From: Phlegmacium glaucopus
Lineage: Eukaryota; Basidiomycota; Agaricomycetes; Agaricales; Cortinariaceae
DNA: 64,000 bases
Assembly: GCA_015039465.1 (NCBI GenBank)
Contig: MU130362.1
Coordinates: forward strand, 262,667-326,666
Direction: 5' to 3'
Positions 1-11,063 of the stretch are shown here, in pieces (within the stretch, counting starts at the first letter, position 1; each line of letters begins with the position of its first letter). The notes beneath the pieces are model-generated. The model worked only from the letters and a program-made list of their open reading frames with translations. It was not told the DNA's origin and did not search any database. The position numbers and the translations under genes are program-made.

Positions 1-247
1 GGGAAATGCTTACATAAGCATGCTTAAACAAAAAATAAAGGTTCAACTAATGAACATATATTCTAATCAATGGCTAATAGATAGTTACATATACAAGTTA
101 AAAGATAAAGTAGATAAATAAAAGGGATGATTTGAATAAGCAGAGATGGGGCCCATCATCTCTACTTATCCAAAGCACCAGAAGAAATTTACAAAATAAA
201 AAATATAACATAATATAAAAATATACATAAGGGAGTGCTCCGGAATG

Positions 248-600
248 AATCCGGAAGATTTGACACCTGTAATCAACCTAAGTAGCTGGTCAGGGTGATG
301 CATGAGGCTTACCGTAAAGGAATCCGGAATGGATGGAGGCCAGAGACCAACTCTGGAGCATTTCCTGTGCAGACAAAAGTGAGCTGGTGGGTAAGGTGAT
401 GGAATGGGCTCACCAGACTGTCGAATAACTCCGGAATCTACACCTGGATAGCCAGAAATCATAATCCTATAACAATAACTGTGAGTGAATAGGCAGGGTA
501 ATGGCAAACGACCCGGGAATCAATACCTGGACTGCTGGACATCATAATCCCTGCGACAATAACTGTGAGTAAATGGGCAGGATGATGGCAGTGGCTCACC
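248..600. repeat. degenerate tandem repeat, 80-100 bp units
   Basis: About four imperfect units that each begin near CCGGAA and run to a GGTGATGG or GGCTCACC block. The last two (from about 431 and 513) are the clearest and share a block ending AACAATAACTGTGAGT followed by ATGGGCAGG or a close variant. Open frames here simply follow the repeat. I see no gene in the first 900 bases. Confidence 0.45.
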
Positions 601-907
601 TAGAGATGGATACAGTCCAGAATGATGCCGGAAACATGTCAGATACCATCAGAAACATGTGGCACTAGGCCTGAACCCCCAGAACCCATAAAATATTGCC
701 AAGTGCACACATGTTCGCTTTTACACACAACACAGCACAATGACAGGACTCCCCCAGAACCCAAGGACGAACCACACACCTGTCATCAACCTCTACACAG
801 CAATGATGTGCGTCCACATCTGCTGTGTATCCTGGGGTGAGGGATATTGACAGGGTATGATTAAGGGGAAATAAAAGTTAGTGAGCTTGACATTTTATAC
901 CATTCAA

Positions 908-1024
908 TCACGTGATTTTGTTGATCAACATTGATTACTGTGTTTTGTTGATCAACATTGACGTGTTCTGTTGATCAACATTGACATGTTCTGTTGATCA
1001 ACATTGACATGTTCAGTCACGTGA
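908..1024. repeat. palindrome array: four TGTTGATCAACA sites between two TCACGTGA sites
   Basis: The perfect 12-bp palindrome TGTTGATCAACA occurs at 919-930, 946-957, 969-980 and 992-1003 (spacing 27, 23, 23 bp). The array is flanked by two perfect 8-bp palindromes TCACGTGA at 908-915 and 1017-1024, each followed by TTTT. CACGTG is the classic E-box core bound by bHLH proteins; the function here is inference. It could also be a short tandem repeat with no role. Confidence 0.75.
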
Positions 1025-1105
1025 TTTTCACGTTCCGTGTTTCGAAGTCAGAAAACAATAACCAAGACCTAACTAGTACACGAATGTTGATCTATTTGTA
1101 TCTTG

Positions 1106-2215
1106 GTGAGTTTTCAAGATTTTTTTTTGATACTTCATATTACTTATGTTATACATGTACCGTCTAAGCTCCCGAGGTTCCGAAACTACAGGATTCTTCG
1201 TTGTCTCTGGGCATATACATCCTCCCCCATCTCCACCCAAATATTGATTACTTTCGATCTCGGTGAGTTTTCAATGTTTTCTTTTGATACTTCGCATTAC
1301 TTATTCTCTATATGTACCGTCCATGCTCCCGAGTTTCCGAAACTACAGAATTCTTCGTTGTCCCTGGGCATGTACATCCTCCCCCATCTCCACCCAAATA
1401 TTGATTCCTTTGGATCTCGGTGAGTTTTCAATATTTTCTTTTGATACTTCGTATTACTTATTCTCTATATGTACTGTATAGGCTCCCGAGTTTCCGAAAG
1501 TCCCGGATTTTTTGTTGTCCCTGGGGATGTACATCCTCTCCCATCCCCACCCAAATGTTGATTCCTTTGGATCTCAGTGAGTGTTCAATATTTTCTTTTG
1601 ATACTTCGTATTACTTATTCTCTATATGTACTGTATAGGCTCCCGAGTTTCCGAAAGTCCCGGATTTTTTGTTGTCCCTGGGGATGTACATCCTCTCCCA
1701 TCCCCACCCAAATGTTGATTCCTTTGGATCTCAGTGAGTGTTCAATATTTTCTTTTGATACTTTGTATTACTCATTTTCTATATGTACCGTCTAGGCTCC
1801 CAAGTTTCCAAAACTACAGAATTGTTTGTTGTCCCTGGGTATGTACATCCTCCCCCATCTTCACCCAAATATTGATTGCTGTGGATCTCAGTGAGTTTTC
1901 AATATTTTCTTTTGATACTTCGCATTACCTATTCTTTATATGTACCATCTAGGCTCCTAAGTTATGCACCCCCTATCCCTACCCAAATTTGAATCCATTC
2001 ATATCTCAGTGAGTTTTCAAGATTGTGTTGTAATAGTTTCAATTACTTATGGTGTTTATGTACCATCTAGTCTCCTGAGTCTCCAAGAGCCCAGGAATTG
2101 TTGTTGTCCCTGTGCATGCATGTCCTCCCCCATCACCACACAAACATTCATATCTTTGGTTGGTATAATGTATTTTTCATATGTGTAGTTTAGGCACCCA
2201 AGTTTGTGAAAGGCT
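1106..2215. repeat. 157-bp minisatellite
   Basis: A block starting GTGAGT recurs at 1106, 1263, 1420, 1577, 1734 and 1891, exactly 157 bp apart, then at 2009 (a 118-bp unit with an internal deletion) and in decayed form near 2158. The units at 1420 and 1577 are nearly identical, so they are the newest duplication; outer units are more diverged. Each unit contains a short hydrophobic open frame, but 157 is not a multiple of three and the frames only echo the repeat. Confidence 0.9.
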
Positions 2216-2401
2216 CAGTGTCTTTGTTGTCCTTCACCTCCATCATCCTCTTTCCATGCCCTTGTAGTTAGTAGCATCTGATGAATAAAAGATAATCCTG
2301 TCTCAAAGCTGATATTTGAGTAACTAAGACTGGGTAAGGCCAGTTGCTACCTGGCCCCAACAGTAAACACTGAACATTGGTTACTCTGTCATCAGCTCAT
2401 T

Positions 2402-3320
2402 GGACACTTTCTGCAGTTCAATATTCAACTACCATGAGCTCAGTGGACACCCTGCAGGGTTGAATTATTCAACTTGTATGAGCTTATTGGAGACCCTGCA
2501 GATTGTAGTATTCAACTGTCACCAGCTCACTGGACACCCTCCAGGGTTGAATATTCAACTGTCATCGGCTCATTGGACACCCTCCGGACTTTAATATTCA
2601 ACTGTCATCAGCTCACTGGACACCTTCCGGACTTTAATATTCAACTGTCATCAGCTCATTGGACACCCTCCAGGGTTGAATATTCAAGTGTAATGAGCTC
2701 ACTGGACACCCTCCAGGGTTTAATATTCAACTGTCATCAGCTCATTGGACACCCTCCGGACTTTAATATTCAACTGTCATCAGCTCACTGGACATCCTCC
2801 AGGGTTGAATATTCAACTGTCATCAGCTCATTGGACACCCTCCAGGGTTCAATATTCAACTACCACAAACTCATTGGACATGCTCCGGAGTTTAATAATA
2901 AGTTCCCATTACGTAATTGGACACCCTCCGGAGTTGAATATTGACCTAGCATGAGCTCATTTGATATGATCCGGAGTTTTATATTAGGTTCCCATTAGCT
3001 TATTGGACACCCTCCGGAGTTGAATATTGAACTAGCATGAGCTCATTGGACATGATCCGGACTCTTTATTAGGTTCCCATCAGCTTATTGGACACCCTCT
3101 GGACCTTAATATTATACACTCCCATGAGCTCACCCAGCACATTCCACACTTCAATATTAGATCCCAGGAGCTCACAGGGTATCCTCCGGGAGCCTAGTAT
3201 TTGACTACTGTCAGCTTCCTGGACATCCCTACGCTTTTTAGTACTCACTGGAAATGAGCTCAATGGACATCCTCTGCAGTCTAGTACAATCTGGTGGAAA
3301 TCCGCTGATGGACAACCTTG
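2402..3320. repeat. 43-bp minisatellite, about 21 units
   Basis: The core GGACACCCTCC plus a TCATCAGCTCATT-like segment repeats at 2402, 2445, 2489, 2532, 2575, 2618, 2661, 2704, 2747, 2790, 2833, 2876, 2919, about 2962, 3005, 3048 and 3090, then decays to about 3320. Spacing is 43 bp with single-base exceptions. Two alternating variants (CCAGGGTTGAAT and CCGGACTTTAAT) suggest higher-order duplication. The long open frame across it is a by-product of the repeat. Confidence 0.9.
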
Positions 3321-3924
3321 GGGTTTTGTCAACTTCATTTTCACGGACTAACTCAGGTATATTTGACTGCAAGGTGTGTGAAACCAATTGAACAAGCTCA
3401 GCTATTCACTGAAGCCAGTGTGCAAGAGGTTTCTCCAGTCTCAGAATCCAAGACCCCAGCATCTACACTCCTAGTTATGCCACACAAGCATAGCACCAAC
3501 AATCTAATATTTTAGTATTGTTCCTTGCATTGCAGCTGAAGAAATTGCTCCTGAATGATTTATTGTTTTTATTCTAAGCGAACACGAGGAATGAGCATGA
3601 ACATAGAATTTGGTCTATGTGGAGATAAGGATTGTGACATGTGACCAGCTTCTCTGGTTGATGGCCACAACCTTCAACATTGGACTGGATTTCTCTGCTC
3701 GTCATCTGAGCAGCTCATTTTTTTCATATACACCCAGTCTTAGAAGGATTTACAGAGAAATAAATCAAACAATGCTAAGAATCACTTTCTCTCTCCCCGT
3801 TTTCATTTGACATCAAATTTAACAAATTTCATCCCTTTGCCAGTGTCCTGCCCATTACCTCCTATCTCTTGCACCTACTTGTTGCTTTGCCCTTTTCTAG
3901 TACTTGTGGCATCTCCAACTCTCT

Positions 3925-4065
3925 TGCCCCATGCATGCTACAGAGTCCCTTCTTTTTGCCCCATGCATGCCACAGCATCCTCTTTTGCCCCATGCATGCT
4001 ACAGAGCCCCCTATTTTTGCCCCATGCATGCCACAGAGTCCTCTTTTTTGCCCTATGCATGCCTG
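3925..4065. repeat. short tandem repeat with GCATGC cores
   Basis: Five units of about 32-36 bp, each TTTTGCCCCATGCATGC followed by an ACAGAG-like segment. The GCATGC palindrome is kept in every unit. No coding role is seen; overlapping frames are artefacts. From 3330 to 3920 I see only non-repetitive sequence without a supportable gene. Confidence 0.75.
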
Positions 4066-4245
4066 TTGATTAACCCAGCTGAGTCATTTCATTTTTCCAC
4101 CCATCTCCTAAATTGTGGGTATCTAAGTCTTCGCTTGCTGTGTCACTGGGCTCCTTATACATGGGAATCACAGCTCATCTTAGATTTGTTTTTCCATAGA
4201 TCAGGACCCTTGTTTTGGTTGAAAAATCCTTTGGGTTTTTGCCCA

Positions 4246-4390
4246 AACTATGCCCACATTTTCCCTTTCACTCTCACTAATCTCCTGGATCAGTTCTTCC
4301 TCCTTCAATAACATACAAACCACTGCCCACATCTTTCCCTTCACTCTCGCTGATCTCCCAGATCAGTTCTTCCTTTGTTAACATAACATT
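4246..4390. repeat. direct duplication of about 72 bp
   Basis: Two adjacent copies of a segment running from ACTATGCCCACATTTTCCC or close variant to GATCAGTTCTTCCT (first from about 4246, second from about 4320) differ at few positions. The sequence from here to 4718 holds no recognisable gene. Confidence 0.65.
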
Positions 4391-4718
4391 TGACTACATA
4401 GACTATAGGACAAGTGGAAAAAAGGTATATACCTGAGGGGTGTCTCCTTACAATTGCTACAGATAAAGGATGGAACAGTGCATTTTTTTGCTTTCCCTCT
4501 TGTATTAATTCCTTATTTGGGTTTGCTCCTAGTTTTTGTTGGTGGGAATGGTGGTGCTAATCCTGTGAGCTATTGGAAACCAACTTAATCACATTTTTCT
4601 ACTTGATCAAGACTTTTTTTTTTTTTTACCAATGCCATGCAGAGCTTCTTGCAAAGGACATTCCTCTATCTAAAGTTGTCAGAATTATTGATAGATTCCC
4701 AGCTTATTACATCACGAC

Positions 4719-5028
4719 TAGTGATTGACAGGGGTAACCCTTGGGTATCTTGATGCTGACCTGTACCTGTACCCCTGAGACCCCTACCCATTAAACCCAT
4801 GGGTTTACCTATCAAAACAAGCCCAAAAACACCCAAAACAACCCAGAAATGAGCAAGATATTGCTAAATGATATGTTATATCATTTTGGCTATATCTCCA
4901 TCAATTTTCATCCATTTTGGATGTTCCATGGCCTGTTTTGTAGGTGGTGGGTACAGATTCCTGTACCCATACCCATCTGTACCTGGCCTGCTTACCTGCA
5001 GGAATTCAAAAACCCATGGCAATCACTA
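4719..5028. mobile_element. miniature hAT-like element
   Basis: The left end TAGTGATTGACAGGGGT and the right end ACCCATGGCAATCACTA are imperfect inverted repeats and start with the TAGNG motif common in hAT termini. The interior carries repeated GTACC/GGTAC words and no coding sequence. The flanking 8 bases (ATCACGAC and ATACAACC) no longer match well, so the target duplication is eroded. Confidence 0.5.
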
Positions 5029-5214
5029 ATACAACCACTGACAGGTTACAATGCACTGTGATGTGGATTGAGAATATGGAGGGAGGCATCAAGGTAGAGT
5101 GTAGTATCCTTTGCCCATCTGTTGATCATTTCTAATATAAATCAATCTGCTAGATACACTGTAAAGCTGTTCTTGAAGATTAATCCAGGATGTATGGTGA
5201 GTTAGACTCAGTTA

Positions 5215-5628
5215 CTGTTAGGGCAACTGCAATACTGACTTAGTCAGACTAGCAGGGGATCCAAAGTTAATAATATTTTAGAAGAGATATCTACAAGTGA
5301 CTCACCTAGCAGGGGATCCAAAGAGGAAAGGATGGGGATCCCTGCTAGGTAGGCTGAGGGGTATTTAAGTACTAATATGGACACAGATATAAAATAAATA
5401 AAGGAATGATGCAATAATAATTAATTAATTAATTAAAAATGGTGTGATGTGAAAATAAGAAATAAAAGATGGAGTCTAGCCAGAGGGTTGGAGTTGGATG
5501 GAGTTATGGAGTTGGGGAGTAAACAAGTGATGGAGTTGGAGTTGGATGGAAGGACAGAGTTTGTTGGTGAGGTGGAATGTATAGTCCTGAGGTTGAGGTT
5601 TGGCTTGAAATTGGGTGTCCCCTAACAG
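5215..5628. mobile_element. PIF/Harbinger-like MITE
   Basis: The 9-bp terminal inverted repeat CTGTTAGGG / CCCTAACAG is bounded on both sides by TTA (5212-5214 and 5629-5631), the target duplication typical of PIF/Harbinger and Tourist-type elements. At 414 bp with no coding sequence it is non-autonomous. An internal inverted pair (AGCAGGGGATC and GATCCCTGCT) is also present in the element at 49612. Confidence 0.65.
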
Positions 5629-5664
5629 TTATGGATAATCTCATCAACACATATGGAGATAAAT

Positions 5665-6037
5665 CAGTACTTTACCCTCCCCCACACATTCTGAGCAAGT
5701 CCGAGCAGGTCCGAGCAATCCGAGCAAATTCCGACCAAATTCCGACCAAATTCCGAGCAATCCGACCAAATTCCGACCAACTTCTGACCTCATTTAGGGT
5801 TAGGTTAAGGTTTGGTTAGAGTCTATTTAGGGTTAGGATTAAGGTTTATTTAAGAGGTTAGGGCAGTATATTGATGCTAGGTGGTTATAATGAATTTGAT
5901 GTAAAATTGGTCGGAATATGGTCGGATTCTGCTCGGATTCTGCTCGGATTCTGCTCGGATTCTGCTCGGATTCTGCTCGGAGTTTGCTCGGACCTGCTCG
6001 GACCCGCTCGGAATGTGTGGGGGAGAGTAAAGACCTC
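5665..6037. mobile_element. miniature hAT, CAGTACTTTAC family, copy 1
   Basis: A terminal inverted repeat of about 32 bp (left end CAGTACTTTACCCTCCCCC, right end its imperfect complement) is flanked by a perfect 8-bp direct repeat AGATAAAT at 5657-5664 and 6038-6045. Just inside each end lie arrays of a 7-9 bp word (CCGAGCA on the left, TGCTCGGAT on the right), as expected for transposase-binding sites. The interior has TTAGGG-like words but no coding sequence. Related copies lie at 41242 and 50240. Confidence 0.85.
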
Positions 6038-6045
6038 AGATAAAT

Positions 6046-8149
6046 GGGCAAATGTCATCAAGGGTTTGTGTTCATTCCTTTTGCATTTAAAAATCTTCTT
6101 TTTTAAATATAACTTCTCAAAACTACATTGCAGACCCTTTGAAATGTTCAAACAATTTATTAACACATCGGAACAGCAACCACAAGTGTAAATTATTGAG
6201 CACAGCCAGCAGAGACCTGCTAATTGGCCACATGCCTCTACTCCTTTAAAACATACTACTGAACAGCTGAAGACACTGAAGAGTCAATGGGCTTGGGTAA
6301 CAGTAGCAAAGAAGGATGACATGGTTTTGTTAGACATGGCATTACTAGCATTGCTGTGAAATGTGGAGACATGCAGTTGGCTATATATCACATTAAAAAA
6401 TGAGGATTTTATGCAACACAGCAGATGTTACAGTGACTATAAGCTTGCACTCACATTTGGTGCTGAGCCTGATAGACCAGGTAACTAGGGACTGTTGTAC
6501 AGTTGCAATTGTATTCCCACAGGTAAGACTGAGGACAGCAAGTTCTGAGCAAGCAGGTATAGATTAAGACTGTATGAGTACTAAGGTCTAAACTAAAGAT
6601 TGTAGCTATTGGGAGAGCTCTTATATACTAGGGGTATGAGTCAGAGATAGAAGCAGTGCCCATGGTCTGTGCTAAGTATGAGTTGGTGATATGATTGAGT
6701 TTTGCTTTATTTGGTAATCAAAGGATTACTATTTTAGGAATTGTCTACAACAAATCCAGAAACCAGTAACTTTAATGACCAACAAACTCTGTTTTTGTGC
6801 AAGTTGGGGTTTCCTTGAAAGTATAACCAGTATACTCTTGAATAAAACAGCAACACACTTTTTAAAATCCAAGTTGTTCTGGACTATGATTCAAGTTTAA
6901 AGTCCAAATTTCTCTAGACTATGATTCTGATAACAAGTTTATAGTCCAATTTCTTAGACTATTATATAGTGCTTTTTGATAGAACAAAGGCAAGTCCCTA
7001 TAGGATTTAATATCCTTTGTCTATATGATAACCAATTTTGGTAGTACAAAGACAAGCCCCTCTAGGGTTTAATATTCTTTGACTATCCACAACAAATGAT
7101 TTAAAGTCCCTGAGGCAGACTGTGAGACAGCTTTATAGTACAAGGTTTTATCCTCAGACTCTGACAAAGGATTTAATATCCTTGCTTCCAAGACAAGTCC
7201 CTAAAGGATTTAATATTCTTGGTTTACACAGAACAAAGGTAAGCCCCTTTAGGATTTAATACCCTTTGAACTGAGTGAAGCAAAGCAAGTCCACTTGTAA
7301 TTCCAATTCTAACTTGTGCCAATTCAGAGCGCTGAAACTTGGGAAAGAAAGGAAGAGTGCAAATTCACTAATTTTACTGGTGCTTTCTAGCTACTTTTAT
7401 ACATAAATGAGAAACAAAATTAGGTAAGAGTCTGTGATGTGATGTCTATGTTTTATGATTACTGATGCTATTTTATGATGTCATGTCTTGTTTTTGGATG
7501 ATAAATCCTTGTTTTATGATGTCAGGTCTTGTTTTATGATGTCATGTCTTGTTTCTAGATGACTGAGCATTGTTTAATGATGTCATGTCTTGTTTCTAGA
7601 TGACTGAGCATTGTTTAATGATGTCATATGTTTCATAACGTCACAAAATGTTACAAAATGTTACAAAATGTCACATGATGTCACATGATGTCACATGATA
7701 TCACATGCTTCATTAGTAGGACCTTTTATTGATATTTTACTTACTGATGTTATCCTTAGGACTTGTATAACAATCCTTCATAGTTGTAGACTTTGATAGT
7801 TACTTTAGATTGCAAGTAGTTCATTTGACCATTATGGATTTTGTATGGTTAGAGTCTGAACATTTTGTAGTGTTGTTTAACAGTATGATAAATAGATCAA
7901 TTCAGATCATAGTTATCTGCTGCTTTAACATTTATTACTATGCAATTTCCAGTTTAATCAACAAGTGTAGTCAACACTTTTGACCCTTACAATATCAATT
8001 TGTAGATTAAGTCATGGTTGGGTTATTGATCTTGTTGATTCAATTGAAGAATAATATTATGAAAAATTGAATAATCCATAGGTATTCAACTTTCAGTCCT
8101 ATCAACGGGTCTACGAAGGGGGTAATTCTAACTCCCTGTCACAAAACAA
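6046..8149. repeat. gene-free stretch with two degenerate repeat fields
   Basis: Between 6965 and 7270 a unit containing GACAAGTCCC and AGGATTTAATATCCTTTG recurs about five times with variable spacing. Between 7430 and 7700 the word TGATGTCA recurs with TGTCTTGTTTCTAGATGACT-type blocks, then TGTCACATGA repeats. The segment ending near 8144 with CCCTGTCACA could be one edge of an LTR, but I found no partner end or target duplication. No gene is supported. Confidence 0.5.
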
Positions 8150-9620
8150 TTGGTAGGTGAATATTTAGAAATTAAAGCTGGAGAAGAAGATATATATGGT
8201 TTACTTACAAGAAGCACAAATATCTACACAATGGTCCATCAACATATTCTCCACTGGCTCTCTCAAATGAACAACTCATCAAATACAAGTGATGACCTGA
8301 TACAGTCCACTCCATATGGTTTGGATCCAAACCAACTAATTTCATCTCTGCCCACTGTAATTGTTGCCAACCCCCCTGAAGATGCATTGTCTCTAGGTTT
8401 AGTGGGTGTATTCGATCTAAGACCCTCCTAAATTCTGATTTCTTGATCAAGAGCTCTTCACCCCCAAGCTTAGGAGAAGGGTGTCAGGAAGATGTGCAAA
8501 ATAGCTACCAAACACATTCTCTGAGTTTGGTGCATCAATATTTATATTGAGACTTGTGTAGGTTCTCATTTTGCCTAACTCAGGGATCTCTGCCTGCTGC
8601 CTTAGAAAAGAACTGTCTTGAATATACCCCATATCTTGGTTTGGTGTGCTCATAACTGCCCAAATGAGTTCAAATCCTAATTTCTCCAATAAAGGGCTCT
8701 CCCCCAGCCAGCTAGAAGGAGTGGACTCCCTGAGAGGCATGCCAAATGATGATGAAATGTCTCTCAGTCTGGTAGCTATATCTGCTCTCAAATAGAATTG
8801 AACTTTAATCACTGGTTTAAGGGCTCTCCCCCTCCTGTTTTGAATGTGGATTGTCTGGCTTATGGACAAAGGATAGGTAGGTTTTCTCCTGGCAAGGTCA
8901 GCATTTTAGATACAGGACTTCTATCTGAAAACTCTCTGAACTTGGTGAGTACTTCTTTGGGTCAGTCATGCTAGAATTGACTTGGGATTCAAGGCACCTC
9001 TCCTCAGCAACTGGGAAGCAATATCCTATCATTCTCAGATGGTGTGGGAAGAGACTTAATTTCCCAAGTGGGTGCTTCTTCTATGAATGCCTTTCCACTG
9101 GTGATAACCCCCAATTCAAAGCTTGAGAATGTAGCCATCAGTGATGCTTCAACTGGGCAGGACAGAGGAAAAGTTAGGAGATATTTTGGAAAATGAACAG
9201 AAAGAGGAAGGGGAAAAGGAAAGGGGAGAGGAAAAGAAGAAGAAATGGGAAAGGGCAATGCAGAAGGAGAAGGAAATGGAAGGGGAAAGGCAAAGGCAAA
9301 GGGGAAGGGGAAGGCAAGGGACAATGAAATAAGAGGAGTAAATATGCAGCTGCTGACTTTTCTGGACTGCTGTACTTTTTATGCTGATGCAAGGCACTAC
9401 TAGGCATATGGGATATGGAGCAACCCTTCAAAAAAGAAGAGAAGGCCAAAGGACTCATTGAGGCAGTCTTCATCATCTATCTATGAATTAGATGAATCCT
9501 ATAATCCAATGGAATTGGACATACCACTGGTTGAAAATTTCTCAGCAGCTCAAGCAACAACACTTCACCAAAGCAGTGTTTATTCTGAGGGTAAAGTCAC
9601 CCTGCACTTGTCCATTTATA
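8150..9620 (+). pseudogene. decayed coding-like region, unknown family
   Basis: Segments on the plus strand read like protein but are broken by stops and frameshifts: an acidic and polar stretch around 8150-8430, a serine- and valine-rich stretch around 8900-9160, a Lys/Glu/Gly-rich stretch at 9170-9330 (purine-rich DNA), and a segment at 9430-9600. I do not recognise a domain. It may be the remains of a retroelement gag-like gene, but that is a guess. A competing 140-codon minus frame at 8447-8869 has no recognisable features either. Confidence 0.22.
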
Positions 9621-9840
9621 GGCAGGCATGGTGACTGTTATTTTAAGCTGCATTCTTGGAGACCCTTGGTTTTGGGAAAGGACATGGGAGAAGCTGCTTA
9701 CATTAAACTCTGCTTTACCTATTGACTTGGCAATACTTGACTTTTATCTTCTGTCAGACTGGCTTGAGAATAGGACAAGTTTCACAAACTCCTCTCCTCC
9801 ATTCTACTGCATCAATATGTGTATCTATAAAGGGACTTTT

Positions 9841-9930
9841 GGGGGGGGGGGAGTGCAGTAGTGGAAAAAAAAACTGGTTTTCTTGCTTCTGGAATCCTCT
9901 CCCTATGCTTCTGGAATCCTCTCCCTATGA
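9841..9930. repeat. poly-G run and short tandem duplication
   Basis: A run of 10 or more G begins at about 9841. At 9886-9929 the 22-bp block CTTCTGGAATCCTCTCCCT plus ATG is present twice in tandem. From 9620 to 11060 I see no supportable gene; scattered frames up to 96 codons lack domain features. Confidence 0.5.
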
Positions 9931-11063
9931 GCAGCCTAGTTTCCTCATCCTCAACTATGAAAAAGGAAAGGCTCTTCTCCTGGGCACCTCTGAGTCTAAG
10001 GAGATGTTCAATAACCCTCAATGGTTCCACTTCAGCTTCCATTGTTGTACAAAACTGGGTAGCTGTAGTAGGTGTTTTCATTTCTTAAGTATGAGATGGC
10101 CACTAATGAAGTTGTAGGGACAGGTAGAATTTGGACTGAAAGTCACCTCTTTGTTTTCCCTGGCTCTCACTGGAAAATGGAGATGGGTAGATGATGGATG
10201 GGGAAAGCCTGTCCCTCCCAAGTTCCTATGCTCCAGGCTTATGCTTCAACACATCTTTATAAAGGTGTTGCATATGTGCTGCAATTATGGGCAGACTTGG
10301 AAGCTGCTGCACATAGAATTCAAGGATACATGGGTCAATCCAATCCAGTGAATGGTTGAGGACTTGAATATAGGGTTTCTGAACTTTAGTTAGGTGAAGT
10401 ATTCTCTAGGGAGGCTCTCTAATCATCTGGGATCTTGCCCAACTTGTGAGGTGCACTTGGTGGAGGTTGGTGCTGAGTTTATTAAGTTGGAAGATGAAGA
10501 CTTGGCTGTTTTGGATGGAAGCCAAACACATTCAACATCAGTGCATAGCATTCATGACACGTTGTTACTCCACTACAATGTTTGTGAGTGTTTTTGCATT
10601 TTTTTTGCAAGTGATTTGGATACTTTTCCATTTGATTCATATTGAATGAGCAATCCATAGTGGTTCTTTTCTGCCACTTGTGAATGAGGAGCTGCAAGTT
10701 CAATTGAACTTGTTTCTCTAGAGTGTTTTGCAGCCCCTCTTTTTTTTGCAATTGAGCCCTTAGGAAGTGCAAGCTTATCTCCCCATGACTTTGCCTATAT
10801 AGCTATTAAAAGTGGAAATAGTGAAAGAAATAGGGAATACATACCTTAAAAGCCCTGCAAATCAACTTGTTCTCCCTGACTCAGACCTATATAGTGGTTA
10901 TATCAGACTTGAATATAATAATAAGAATAAGAATACTTACTGCTCTATTTGAAACTGGTGCAGAAATTTCTACTGCTTGGCACATAGCACTTTGCCCAGA
11001 GGTTTTAACCTCATCAGCAAGTGTTGCCACTACCTTCCTTCAAACAGTTTAAAGAACCTTCTG

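Noticed and set aside
1103..1952. Overlapping 72-106 codon frames starting every 157 bp
   Set aside because: They start at the same place in each minisatellite unit and overlap each other in different frames; no protein family or selection signal is seen.
2474..2944. Open frame of 156 codons with periodic WTPSRVEYST-like repeats
   Set aside because: It is only the 43-bp minisatellite read in one frame; three units make 129 bp, so stops are avoided by periodicity, and neighbouring units break it.
2402..3320. CRISPR-like array
   Set aside because: The repeats are directly tandem without unique spacers, and the genome is eukaryotic.
5790..5850. TTAGGG-like words suggesting interstitial telomere (also near 50455-50530)
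   Set aside because: They are irregular, short and lie in the middle of miniature hAT elements; no run of perfect telomere repeats is present.
8100..8144. LTR right edge ending CCCTGTCACA
   Set aside because: No matching left edge, no target duplication and no convincing primer-binding site were found.
8447..8869. 140-codon minus-strand frame
   Set aside because: No recognisable domain; the plus strand looks more protein-like in the same region, but also decayed.
9141..9476. Four overlapping frames rich in Lys/Glu or Leu/Pro/Phe
   Set aside because: They come from a purine-rich simple-sequence tract; low complexity explains all of them.
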